Below, piece by piece: positions 24,713 through 36,845 of a stretch of 64,000 nt of DNA. Both the position numbers and the translations under genes were made by a program. The notes below the pieces were generated by a model. The model saw only the letters and a list, made by a program, of their open reading frames with translations, made no database searches and had not been told where the DNA came from. The stretch's first letter is position 1; each line of letters starts with the position of its first letter. This DNA comes from Phycomyces blakesleeanus NRRL 1555(-) (lineage: Eukaryota > Mucoromycota > Mucoromycetes > Mucorales > Phycomycetaceae): positions 1,922,001 through 1,986,000 of the forward strand of contig NW_017265139.1 in assembly GCF_001638985.1 (NCBI RefSeq), in the 5' to 3' direction.

Positions 24713-24728
24713 TTCCTTCAATTCCCCT

Positions 24729-24751
24729 TGCACAAGGCATACCCTTGTGCA
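24729..24751. repeat. Perfect hairpin (9-bp arms)
   Basis: TGCACAAGG (24729-24737) pairs with CCTTGTGCA (24743-24751) across a 5-nt loop. It is a close neighbour of the hairpin at 24679-24712. The two may be parts of one folded RNA or of a decayed element. Confidence 0.7.
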
Positions 24752-27204
24752 TTGTATTTCATCATTGGTACTGCTTTAATAGAGATTTATAACAAAGTAG
24801 TATAGATTGTTCACATATAAAAGTCTTCAGATGAAGCAATAATAAAACGGAATCCTTATCTATCCTTATTTTATTGATCAAATCCCTTATTTTACTTTTG
24901 TTTATATATTTATTTCATAGTCACTGACTTATAACAACTCTTCGCGATAGTTATAAGCATAATTCTTGTTATATTTGTCCCTTCTATACACATTTTACTA
25001 CATCTCCTTACTGTTGGATAGATCCGAGCGTTATCACAGTAATTCATCTCTATCTCTCTATATATTTGCCTTCTGAACTCGTTGGCAACTCTACTTTCAT
25101 TTATTATTTTTCTGACAACGTTGCACCACATCAACTCAACACTTGTCACAATCGTATCCATGATTACAAATTTATTTATTTTTCTTCTTATTTTTAAAAA
25201 GCTAAAGCCGGAATTAGTCTTATTATTTTACATTTAGATTAGTTACAAAGATTAATACTTTGTAGATTGGATATATATATATATATTATAGTTTGTGAAA
25301 ATGATGATATACTGAGCTATCATTATAAGTGACAAGTTGGAATAAATGCAAAGAAAACAACAGATATTGTAGCACTACTGTAACACATTAAATATGGGTG
25401 GTCCTGATTTCCTACAAAAAAGGTTATTATGCCCATAAGAACTATGAGTATAAAAAATTGGAAATAAAGAAAAGTATCCAAGGTTTGTTGCAACAGGTAT
25501 GGAAGCCCTATATCTATTTTCTTTTTCTTTTCTTTTTTGAACTTTCTATTATTATTATAAATAACACACTCCCAACCCTTTTCTCTCCTGTATTTTACTG
25601 GACCACTCACAGTATAATTGGCGAAGAAAAATAATAATACCAGCAATCAAAACAAAAACAAAAAACAAAGGTATAAAAAAGTAATTAACTAGATTCTTTT
25701 TAATTGAAATACAAGGTAGGCCGGTGTCCCCAACAAGACTGCATTAAAAAAGAAAACCCCGTTTGTCTAATCTTATAAAAGCCTTTCAAATTTCTATAAC
25801 TGTCTTGATAGCAGGAAGTTCTCTTGTGTAAATTTAATTTCTATATGATATGTCATTTTATCCCTAACTTCAATTACTTCTCTACTGTTTATTTCAATTG
25901 GGCACACAGTTACCATTGACTGCAATATGTGCAAGAGTCAGAGATTCAATTAATATTTAAATGTTTAATTGTCCCTATTGTTTATCTCAAATGGGTGCAT
26001 AATTCTGACACATGGTGGGTTGGTTATGTGGTGTAAATGTGCAACTCGCTGACAAGAAAATGAATACGGGTAGAAAGACAATTTTATTAAGGAACAAATG
26101 AAAAGAGCTATTTAACTACTTAGGGCCATTTCTACAGCTACGTCACTACTCCGAAGTTCACTGCGATGAGCGATACAAGAAATACCGGTGGATCTTATCC
26201 ACCGTTATTATTCCATCATGAGTTGCCTGTGCAATATAAATTCATGAACTTGTTTTAAAAATATAGAGACCAAATGTAAGTCATGGGCAGAATATCTCCC
26301 TTTCTTTTTAATGATATGTATGATGTGATATCTGTATATTTATACAGTGGATCTATTTTAAAAATCAAGAGAAGTATTAACAATAATAATAAACATTGAA
26401 GATCCAACGCTGGCTTATATAAACAAAAGGTTTACAGAAAAGAGCGTACCAAAAGTGTGGAATAGTATGATCAATATATATATTGTAGAGAGGCTACACA
26501 CCTTTGTAGCAATCTATACTAGTGTAATACTTCTTATACAGTACGAGGGCTTATTATATATGGTAAAGCAAAATGAAGAACCTCAATACTCAGAGTTTTC
26601 AAAAATATAATACGAAGAAAATTGAAAGCTAAAAAAAAACTATAGTGAAGTATGAGGAGAAGTCTTTTAATCGCAGTAAATTTATTAAGAAATGAGTCCA
26701 TAAAATATATATATTCTATCTTTATATTATATAGTGTGTTAGTATTATGTATTGGAAAGACAACGACTCCTAGTCTTTGTAAAGAGATTACTTTAAAAGC
26801 AGTATGTATTGAATACAAGTTCTTTTTAAGCTGTAAAACGTTTATACTAATATTTTATTTTATTTTATTTTTAAAAAAAAACATTTCCAGAGTGTCCATA
26901 CTATTGTATTGAGTTTTATATCTTTAAACTGATACTTTGTTTTTGTAGAGTTTGCTGTATACAAAAGTATGGTATAATCTGTTCTTTAGTTACCGTAGGT
27001 AGAAAAAAAAAGAAAGTGCTGCAAAAAAATCATCGACTATGCTGTGTTTACTGATTTTGGGACGTTCCTTGCTTATTGTGCTATCTTAATTTAACTCTTT
27101 TCCTGCTTTAAAATGCTGGTATAAAGTAGCTGTTTACATTAACATAAAAATACACAGGAATGCAACGAGATCAAATGGCTTATTGGGTTCTAAAAATAAA
27201 ATCA
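24752..27204. other. Spacer between the two kelch units, with dispersed repeats
   Basis: No conserved gene was found. Minus-strand ORFs 25161-24910 (83 codons) and 25646-25323 (107 codons, hydrophobic) show no domain I recognise. The stretch 25760-26322 is a dispersed repeat listed separately. The rest is AT-rich. Confidence 0.45.
25760..26322. repeat. Dispersed repeat, long copy
   Basis: Segments 25760-25990 and 26223-26322 match 52857-53211 (shared CTACTGTTTATTTCAATTGG, AATTGTCCCTATTGTT, AAATGTAAGTCATG). The middle part, about 25997-26215, is missing from that copy but resembles 31055-31295 (shared TGTGTAAATGT, GTAGAAA, CACTGC, ATGAGC). This looks like one repeat carrying an inserted second element. 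Confidence 0.65.
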
Positions 27205-30200
27205 GATCAGTGATATCAATGAGACAAAAACGTAGCACTATATGTTTTGTAAAACAGCTAAAAAAAAAATCTCAAAGCTTCTCAAAAAAAGATTATAGAA
27301 GTGATGTTTTTGTGTTTAAAACCGACCCCAGGGATTGTGGATTTTGTTTGTTCCTTCTTAACTCTAGATAAATGTTATATTATTTTAAGTTTTATTATGA
27401 GCTTGATTAATTTGAATGGTTTAAAAATTCATTAAAGTAAACTTTGTTTAGATATTTGACAGACTCTAGAGGTAAACGGTTTCGGCTATGCGTAGTGGAC
27501 TTATGTTAATTATACAAAGATATATTAGGCGTTACAGGTGAAGCTGTATATGGGCTGAAATGGAATCAATGGAATCAATGGAGTCAATTAATTCCATTTG
27601 GCTTAACTGGCTCAAGAATTATACGTCCTGCTGGCAACGCAGATCCAGGAACTGATTGATCAGGCTTTACCATTGTCTCTGGAGAGGCATATGCCCTTTT
27701 ATCAACTGACTGGGAGGGAATTACATTATTCTGCTTATTGATAAGATTTTCTTCCTTGCTAAAATCCTCTGAATGGTTATTTGCATTTGAATATCTATTG
27801 CGTCTCTTAAATACGAAGAAAAAGAGTGCACCGATAATGCCAACCTAGAGAATTAAAAAATCAAAAAAAAAAGATGAGAAAACACAGATTCGTATGAATT
27901 ACTTTTAAATAATTACTTACGCCTGCAATGGCTCCAACGACAATACCTGCAATAGCACCCCCAGAAATTCCAGAGGTGTCATCCTTATTGCTACTGATAA
28001 CCCCAGGAGAAGTCGGATTTGAGTTAGAGCCTGATGTGGATGAAGAAATAGAAGGAGTGCCAATAACAGGTGCAGTGGTCCATTCCCAAGTATTCATGTC
28101 AAGAGCAACATTAATATCAGCGTTGAAGACGTCATTATTTCCACCGAACAAAATAAACATGTATTTTCCAACTACAACAGCTGTTAATTAATCAAAACAT
28201 TACATAGAATTAGATAAAAAGTCGGTACATTGAATTATACATATATATACCAGAGTGCCGGCACCTTGGGGTAGGCGGTGTTCCAGTTGTCTTTTGTGGG
28301 GACCAAGTACGCTTAACCACATTGTACAACCAAAGATCGTTCATTGCTCCTCCATTATCTAGAATAAATCGATTAATTGATATTGTGTATATATTTTATA
28401 ATCTTGGTGATATTTCACTTACTATCACAACCACCAAACATAATGGCGTTGGTATTAGTAGGATCTAAGCAAAAGAAAAAAGTGTATGGCATAGTATATT
28501 AATATTTCTATTAATAAAAAATAATGGTAGATATGTTAATATGCTTTGTAAATTACCCATTATCAGGGAGTGTGCCCATCTAGTAGGAGGTAGACTTCCA
28601 GTTGTAGATATCGTATCGTTCCACTTGCTGTATAAATTTGTTTTTATATTAACGGCGATAATATCATCCATGGCGACAGGTCCTGATACTTCGGAACCTT
28701 GCTCTCCACCAATAATAATAAGCAGTGAATAAGTAGTAGAATAGACCATAGAAGCAGCCCATGTATCCTGGATTGGCGCTGATCCATTAAGGGGAGAAAT
28801 ATTTGGCCCACCAACACCTGTCTAGTATATAGACATACATACATATAGTTAGTTAATGGCTTTTGATTTGTTTTGCTTTTCACTTTCAATTTAGAATATG
28901 CTTCTGAACATGTATATTTCTTGGTTTCTTTTAAGTAAAGGAAAAGGCATACCTTCATAACTGTAGAGGACACATAATTATATAAGATGGTTTTCGGGGT
29001 GTCAAAACCTGTTGCAGTAACACTAACGAATTGTAGAGAAGATATATATTATGTGTTGTACTTATATTTGATTCAGTGTAGTTCGTTTTACGTTTTTCCA
29101 CCAAAATAATAGAGATTGTTGTTCACAGGAGTGAAGGCAGCAGCGTATCTATCAAAGTTAAACAATAAATGGTAAGTATAAAATATAGTATCTGCATTTA
29201 TTTATATGCATTTATATATAAGTTTACACTGGTGTCTCAGTATTCGTTTTTTTCCATTGATTGCTTGTCACATTGTAAAAGTATCCTGAGTTATAAGTGC
29301 AGGCAGTGCACACAATTCCACCTTTAAGGTATACTAAATCAGTGTCCGGAACTGCCGCAAATATAAACCGACTTGCAGCGCTTGGACTGATGTTGTTTGG
29401 GACGCCTTCAATAGTGTTCCATACTGGATTCGATATATCAACTACACTGTTGTCGGTTACGTTTAAAGAATATACTGGAATCTGTTTATTGCTGTCTGAA
29501 AATGGTTCTCCACCTATATATGAATTGAAGAATAAAATTGGATTAGTATCAATACCAATGTCTTTGAAGTTAATACGTATAGGCATACCCTTCTCTTAAA
29601 AGGTATCAGGGAACTTACCAAAACAATATATTTGCTTAGTCAGTGTAATGTAGGTGCATCCTTTCGTTTATATATTCAATATTTAAAAGTTATGGAAAAC
29701 AAGTGAGAAGCAAAGGGTTAGGTTTATGAATAGAAACATAAAAGAAAGTAATAATATTTGCAAGTAATTCGTTATTATAAAGAATAACAAACTACCTTGT
29801 CCCCAACGACCGTCCGTAGCCTTGACAACGCCCGTTAGCCCAATACAAAGAATAGCAGTCAGAATGCTACGCATTTTTCTTAGGTGAAGGTGAAGGTGAG
29901 AATGTAATAATAAAAAGAAAAATATCGTTTCGAGGGTTTTCAGAAAATTCAACTTTTTACATCAAATCTAAAAATGGTACTACTTGCTGGACTTGGAAAT
30001 AAAGAAGATATGGTTTTACCAGGAAGCCACTGTGTAACACATAGAAAAAAGAAGCTTTTTTTCTATATTCTCTTTTTTTTTTTAGAAAAGAAAACAGAAC
30101 ATGATATACAGATTCAATACATACAAGCAGTTCTAAAGTATTTATAAACTCTTCATGTTTTCTTCTTACTTCTTTATTAAAATTCATTAGAAAAATCACA

Positions 30201-30790
30201 AATTTTAATGATTGATGATTTGCCTTGATTTTGGTTTTAACATGGAAATACCTCATTCAAAAATACAGTATAAATACGCATCATGATTTTAGGTCACAAA
30301 ACATTTCTCCAACGTACATGTGCTTGTATTATGCACCATTCTTGGTGGGAGGCTACATCTAGAGATATTTAACTTTTATATGACAAAATACATTATTATT
30401 TCTATTAATTGTTTGTACAGAAGAACTAAATACTTTGTTCAGAACTAATAGAAGTGTTTGATCAATTTTATTGTATTTGAACGTACCATTATTGATCTTG
30501 ATTTAATTTAAATGATAACATATAGTGAAAGAGCCATAATAGCTAAAGCCTTGAAGTGTCTTCAATAGAGCACTTAATCAAAGCTCTTTAGTATATATGT
30601 GGCTATTCTTTAATCAAGTTTAAATGTTTTTTATTGATATTTATTTTCAAATTTATATCTTTTTATGTGAGAGATATTAGTAAAAATAGAGTATTGTACC
30701 CCAAAAATTACTAAGCCGAGAACTAAAGCAAAGATAGTTACTGAGTGATTTAGTTCGAACGACACAAATAGCTCCACTGACTATATTTGG
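27205..30790. repeat. Segmental duplication unit B (kelch gene B plus flanks)
   Basis: Direct repeat of unit A. The upstream flank remains alignable to about 30790 (CGACACAAATAGCTCCACTG is shared). The downstream flank starts to align near 27208. The GGGGGTTTCACCAG element found next to unit A is absent here. Confidence 0.85.
27584..29874 (-). CDS. Membrane-anchored kelch-repeat protein B
   Basis: Ten-exon model: 29874-29796, 29660-29619, 29561-29228, 29148-29092, 29022-28953, 28821-28557, 28464-28423, 28358-28251, 28180-27921, 27844-27584; 505 residues. All splice sites and phases correspond to gene A. Architecture is the same: signal peptide, kelch blades, stalk, one membrane span, cytoplasmic tail. 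The stalk is 8 residues shorter than in A. The cytoplasmic tail is strongly diverged (ends GRIILEPVKPNGIN instead of GRIMLAPVKQS). Exons 1-3 and 7-9 with their introns are almost identical to A, whereas exons 4 to early 6 and exon 10 differ. Both copies keep open frames, so both are probably functional. Ligand unknown. Confidence 0.85.
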
Positions 30791-31054
30791 AAGACTTTTG
30801 AATCTAAGTATTATATACATACTTTTTAACGTTGTAAGCAATATTTAAATACTTTTATTCAACAACAACGTGGGTAATAGATTCACCGTTTCTCGATAAT
30901 ACACAGCAATATGCCCTATCAATCGCACCGTTTGTTCAAAATTACTTTTTATTTTTATTTTAAAAAAAGGGAATAAGTGTTACTCTCTTACCCTTAGGTT
31001 AGCTTTAGCAACTCATTAGTGAATTTAATGAACCTTAAATTCCTTATAATTGAG

Positions 31055-31295
31055 GCAAATGCTGATATTGACATATGGTTGGTTAGCTATGTTGTGTAAA
31101 TGTCCAACTCATTGACAAAAATACTAATACAGGTAGAAAATTTAATGTTATCAGAGAAAGAATACAAAAATAACTTTATAACTATTTCGAGTTAGCTCTA
31201 GATATGCATCACTACTTTTCTTTTCACTGCAATGAGCTATAAAAAAACACCAGTAGATGAAATCCACGGCGTCGGTATATTGCTCAGTATTTTGA
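31055..31295. repeat. Dispersed repeat related to 25997-26215
   Basis: TGTGTAAATGTCCAACTC, ATTGACAAAAATACTAATAC and later CACTGCAATGAGCTAT align with the middle block of the repeat at 25760-26322. Similarity is moderate. Nothing coding was found in it. Confidence 0.5.
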
Positions 31296-32059
31296 ATTAA
31301 AGCCGATCAATAAATACAGCAACAGAATATGACAATATACTGCATTGTGAATATAAATGATAAAAGTACTATTGTTTAAACAACAACGGTCATTGTCGTA
31401 CGATAGTTATACAGTAAGCGTTGTTGACCTTGACTTAATACAAAAAAAGGCTAATAATGCACACTCGAAATTTTTTTTTTTTTTAAAAAAAAAAACCCAA
31501 AAAAAGTAAGGCACTCAAGATTTGTGATGTTATATATAGAAGCCTTAGGTCTGTTTTTTTTCCTGCTTTTGTTCTTTCAATTATAGTCAACAATGTGTTT
31601 ATTTCATCTTACTATTAATTCTGCTTCCAACAAACAATGAAAAACCGGTTCCCCAGATTTTACCTTTCCTGAAATTATATTATCGACGCACATATTAGAG
31701 ACACCTAGGCACAGACAGCCAAGAATGTTCATTAGGCGAGCCTAAAGAACGCCAAGAGAACCTGTGAGTTCAAGTAAAGAGAATATTGTGTCTAGTGCAA
31801 TGAAGAGGTTTGCCCCAATGATGAAACTAGATACGATGTAAACGGATCAAAGCTTCATTTATTCTTACATCAAAAATCAAGTTATAAAGAATGTTTAGTT
31901 ACCCACCGAAAGGAGGGGGGGGGGGGATAAGCTAATTAACTTCATTTCTCTTTTAAAGAAGCCCAACTCCCACAAAAGCAAGTATTTCAGAAAATATAGA
32001 GTATCTATAAGAGCGATGAGCAGCTCAACATTGTTGCTTTATCTGGATGTTATCATCGA

Positions 32060-33110
32060 TCTTTGGACTCAACAATGTATGAAGGGTACCAGCAGCAACC
32101 CTCATTCTTGACCCAAATGTGCTGGTCTCGTGCAAGCAGCTAAGAGTAATGAAGAACACAAATGTGAATCAGAATACGTGGATCGTGGAAAGCTCTCTTT
32201 CAATGACGAGTACATCACCACTCAGGATTTGACCATGCTTGTTGACTAATACTTTAGCAAAATATTGGCACAGACCTTAGGAACACCTTTTCTTTCATTC
32301 TCTCCCATTTCCTTGCCTTGTATGAACAGTCAGCACGAATAAGCGAGATACCAAAGCTCCAAACCATAAATCTTTATAGTGAAGGTCGTTCCCCTTCTCC
32401 TTGTTTTTCTCTTACTTTTCTTATAAGACAAGAAAACCCCGACCAGCATAGAAAGCTGGAAGCTAGCGCTTTTCGCAACAAGCTCGCGACTTATTTATTT
32501 CAGCGATTCTATGTGCATAACGATCTATTCCTAATATTTGCAGAATCAAAAGACCACTTCGACCTCAAGGTCCTTAAGTCAGAAATCGACCAGACAAAAG
32601 AGTAGAGCTATCCTGCCTATAATGAGACTACCAAGAAAGCGATTGTTTTTTGTAGGATCCGCTCGTTCAAGGCGATGAATATTACGATATGTTCTGGTGC
32701 CCGGATTTCCGATATGAATAATGTTGATGAAATGCAGATTAGGAAATTTGGCTGCTGGAAGAATGCAATAATGTATGGTGCTTATCTCACTAGTTTATCT
32801 CGCAAGGTAATGGAAAATATTACCAGCTTTTTTTTTTGGAAAGTGCAGGGGACCACTTCTTTTCAGGAGCCACGGCGGAATTCTCCGTCGAGTTGTTGTG
32901 GAAAGTGTTACCAATGGTTGAGTTCTGGTTCGATAAGAGTTATACGAAAGAGATTCAGGACCCTAACTCTGTTTACTGCTTCCTAAAACTTATGTTTGTT
33001 TTTAGGAAGATATTCCTTCAAGATTCTGGTTTGATGCCTCTCTGCCACCCTACTCTTCTACCCTGGAAGTACGTCATTTTCGATGATCCTGTGTACAAGT
33101 AATCAAGTTC
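32060..33110 (+). pseudogene. Crypton-type tyrosine recombinase relic (Ndc10_II-like domain)
   Basis: Successive plus-strand pieces match the DNA-binding/recombinase domain shared by yeast Ndc10 (CBF3 domain 2) and Crypton elements. They are, in order: STMYEGYQQQ at about 32070; YVDRGKLSFNDEYITTQDL at about 32178, ending in an in-frame TAA near 32247; NPDQHRKLEASAFRNKLATY within 32318-32605; MQIRKFGCWKNA and YGAYLTSLSRK within 32675-32820; and FLQDSGLMPLCHPTLLPWKY within 32836-33102. The IRxxGxWxxAxMxxxYLTSLxR pattern is the recognisable core. Frame changes near 32610-32670 and 32830 and several stops make it non-functional. Crypton recombinases move their element by site-specific recombination. 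The C-terminal GCR1_C part seems to lie 2 kb further on, at 35152-35799. Confidence 0.75.
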
Positions 33111-33492
33111 TTTGGTTAATCGATATTTTGGCTGATGAGGTATCAATATTGTCCAAAAAGCTGAGAGTCTTAGTAGACTCTCCCTTTTTTCCCTTATATT
33201 TATTTAGTACCAGCTCGCTACGAATTCATGGTAATGTGTAATAGTTAAAAACAATTCTCAATTTATTCTGAAACCCGTTACCTAATAAAGGGTGTATGAT
33301 AATACAGGTGAAAATGCTTCTTTTCATTGAGAGTTTTTCTAGGACTTACACACTATGGAATATATACGATTTAAAAGAACTGCGGGAAAGGAAATAAGAG
33401 AGAAAACCGGAAATGATTTATAAAACTAGCTAATGGGAGAAAAAAATTACAAATTAAAATAAGAAGAGAGTCTAAGAAGACTGGGAGAGGCG

Positions 33493-33524
<32 letters not shown>

Positions 33525-33659
33525 CTATAAGCTAACATATATTCTATCATCATGACGATGGGACTGGCTGGTGAGGGAGATGAATGGTTTGTTTCTTTCG
33601 TGTACTTCTCGAGACAGATCGGTGAGAGGTAAAGAAACCCCTTTCTACTGCACAAAGGT
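33111..33659. other. Start of sequence separating the two recombinase parts
   Basis: A few codons after the recombinase fragment similarity to a recombinase stops. The interval contains a GA dinucleotide run (33496-33526) and no supported gene. It may be part of the inserted sequence described at 33660-34660. Confidence 0.35.
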
Positions 33660-34660
33660 ATCATATGACACTTTTACCTTGTGGGGTAGAGAGACGGGGA
33701 CAGAAGGCTGGGAGACGTTCGCGGTGTAGCTTATATGAAAGTTGCTGGCAGGTATATTCAGATTTGTGGATATGTGCCGGTTTGGTAATTCCCTGAAGAT
33801 TAATGGAATCAAAAGCTGCTTTAGCAGACATGCTACTGTCTACAAAGAGCTGGATGATCTTGTCCTTGAAATCTTTGTAAAAAGAGGGGTAGGGCCCCGC
33901 GTTCTGGGAGCGCAATTTTCAGGACACCGGATGCTAAACTTTAAGAGTTTTAAAAAACCTTTATACTTGGGAGTAACTGAGGTGGTGACGGCAGGACAGA
34001 TATACAAATACATATACAGATTATTCAACGTTAGGCTGTAGAACGCTGAAGGTTTGGGTAGCGGTGAGTTTGGGGTGGTTGGGTTCCTTGCCCATGGCCC
34101 CCTTTTTTTAATCGGATAGGAATTTAGTGCGTGTAGAGATGATGAAAGAACTATTGACTGTGATCAGTTTCGAGACACTCTCAGCAGGATCAAACTTCAC
34201 TGAGGAAAGGGTGATGGTGGTAGAGGCTGGTGCATTAAACACTTGTGCCTAAAGCTGGAATTGGCTCTGGAGCAGCTTTGTTTGCTTATTGGCGACAGAG
34301 AGTTTCTTGGTGAGGGAGCTGTTCGTTACTACAAATTCTTCGTTCTGTGACGCGACATTATTTATTGATAGCTTCATTTTACCCATAATGAATCGTTATT
34401 CGTCTTCTTGTTTTGCGATGTATGCGAGATCTGCTTCCACTTGCTTCCATCTGGTGCTGTAAAGGCTGAAGTGCCTCCGGGATACTACGTGTTTGGGTGG
34501 CCGATAATTTACCCGGCCTAATATGTCAAAGAATAACAGTCTTGTAATCATTCGAGTTGACAGATCCCCTTGGACTCGTGGTAACTTGATCAAACAAAGC
34601 TTATTTAGGTCTGCGTGGTTGATTAGCTGTTCATATGTTATGAGTTTTTTAAGCAAACAT
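33660..34660 (-). pseudogene. Unidentified broken coding relic, antisense to the recombinase
   Basis: Minus-strand pieces read as protein-like but are broken by stops. They are 34656-34396 (including HFSLYSTRWKQVEADLAYIA, then TAA); a Lys/Gln/Asn-rich segment just below it (MKLSINNVASQNEEF, ending TAG near 34255); a further short segment to about 34115; and 33915-33661 (SFYKDFKDKIIQLFVDSS). Composition differs from the AT-rich spacers and the amphipathic character suggests helices or coiled coil. I do not recognise the family. Its position between the two halves of the Crypton relic, in the opposite orientation, suggests a nested insertion that decayed later. Confidence 0.4.
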
Positions 34661-35151
34661 TAGCTTATGCGAAAGAGTGATTGTTTTATTATGATAACAC
34701 AGCAAGAGTCTCCGCTAACTGAAGGATGATAAGTTGAACCAATCCAAAGCTCTAGTACATTACCAATCAGAATGTATTCCGTTATAGATATTTGGACCAC
34801 TAGAGTTTGAGCTTTCCTGTCCATTTATATGTTCGTACTACCTTTACTATAATTATCTCTCTGACATAAAGCTAGAATTTATATAAATACTCATCATATT
34901 TGGTCCACTAGAGATCAAGCGGACAGCACCTTAAATAAAAAAAAGAACTCTTCTTTCGATTATCTGTTATCTCTGTAATTATCTGCTCGGTCCGTGCCTA
35001 ACACTATGTACAAAAATGTTGGAAGGTAAGATATGCAATACCTTACAACTAGATATAATAAATCTAGAAAAATCATCTCATATTCTTTATTTTGGCATAA
35101 ATTAGCGATCTCCAGACGCGTACCGTTGGGACCAGAGAAGACGACCTTGCG

Positions 35152-35799
35152 ATGATGCGATTTCGTGCTGCTGCCCCCGTGCTTTATCAAACCTTTGAGA
35201 ACCTACAAGCACAAATACGATCAGAGTCAAATAATATGAAGGATCTTTTGAATCAAGCCATCACCAATTTGGCAGACATCTCCGCTAACCGTGCACCGAT
35301 AACCATTAATATTTCTGTATCAGTCGGTCTGGGTTTCTAGGCACTAAGCTTCACAATGAGTTCTGGAACTGAATCTGGAGGATCTGGAAATATACAGACT
35401 ACACAATTCGCCAACACGCCATCACAGCCACAAGAACAGCAAGGTCAGTCAACAGCATTGCCTCCTTTAAAGTACCGAATGAATAGAGGTGTGAAGAGTG
35501 TTCCTGAGCTTTGGAGAGAGTGGCATTTTGGGTTGAATGGTGGGAAGTCTGTGGTTGAGATGGAGAGACTTCAACCGGGATGGCACAACCAGGACAACAC
35601 TTTCTTTGCCAGAAGGCGCCGCGTCGTAACTACCATTAAGAAGTACGCAAGGGAAAATGGATTGTCTGAAGAAGCGGCCATGCACTTAGCAGAGGGGAGG
35701 AGAGTCTTGGGGAGAAAGACAATAGATTTTCTGGGAAAAATCAAAACAGCATATTTAAAAACTAATAAAAGCGACGTAAGAATTTTAAAGTTTGTATAA
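35152..35799 (+). pseudogene. C-terminal part of a Crypton-like protein (GCR1_C domain)
   Basis: One frame runs through 35152-35799, interrupted by a single TAG at 35338-35340. The first part (QTFENLQAQIRSESNNMKDL) is a helical linker like those following the Ndc10_II domain. The second part carries the GCR1_C-type DNA-binding signature: YRMNRGVKSVPELWREWHFG, then MERLQPGWHNQDNTFFARRR and a basic helix. In fungal Crypton-like proteins this domain follows the recombinase domain in the same orientation, so this is probably the missing C-terminus of the relic at 32060-33110. The second half alone (35356-35799, 147 codons, own ATG) is still open and could be an independent small DNA-binding protein; expression is unknown. 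Confidence 0.7.
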
Positions 35800-36845
35800 T
35801 AATTACTTTGGTTGAACTTTTAAACCTTTTTTTTATTCATAATTGTTTTTGTTTATTAGAATAAGTATGTGTCTTTTGATGAATATATGTCTTTAAACGT
35901 AAAGAAGTCTAAGTATTGTGCATATAAGCTTTGTATGACAGAAACCATTTTTTTATATAAATTATTTTATACTGTATTAAAAACTTTTGAATTGCAGTCT
36001 TCTGTCCTTGCTGCCCCATATTATTTCATTTATACTATTTTATAGTACAATTGAGCTTATGAAGTCCCGCACAGATATAAGTTGGACTTATTTCTTGTTG
36101 AGGCAGATATAACTGAAATTATATATTAACTATACGGGACTTGAAAACCAGGACAGAAAAATAATCCTGAGGCTGTCCTGAACGACATATAATAATGTAC
36201 AGAGTTAAGAAATTGCCGAAAGAAATGGAATCAAAACATCATTTTAATAAAGAAGAATACTGGAAACTTTAATTTTGGCTTTATCAAAGAGCAGGGCTAG
36301 TAGTTTTATTGTTTTAAAGTTCAGGTAATTTAATAATAAGAGTAGTAATGACAGAGCATCTATATACTTTTCATTTCAATTTACTACTTACTACTTACTA
36401 CTTACTACATTTCCAATTTTATTATCTTTAAATCTTATAATATAAATAAACAAAAGAAGTATTACAGCCGAGAGAAAAGTAAAGGGTGGCTTGATTACAT
36501 ATTCATTAAATTTATACTCTCTCAAAGAATGGAAGCTGGTCTAAAGCACTGATGGATTCAGTCAGAACATTTCTGACAAGGAGCAGGGGAGCAAGACTAG
36601 GAATTGTATCAAGTGAAATGTGTCTCAAGTCAAGTGTATCAATCTAGTTCAAATTATTATTACCATCAGCTGCTATCACTGATTGTAATTCATCAAATTA
36701 TATAGATTTATCTATCCACTTACTCGCTCATTTTTCAACAAAGCCTCATTGTTGCTGCTGGTATGTAAAAGGGAATTTGTCGCACGGTTAAATAGAATAC
36801 GGTTGCCTTATCGTATACAAGAAAGTTAAAATTTAAGCCAAAATG
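35800..36845. other. Intergenic spacer
   Basis: AT-rich, with a TACTTACTAC repeat near 36384-36407. No ORF or RNA gene is supported. It forms the 3' flank of the minus-strand RabGGTase gene. Confidence 0.5.
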
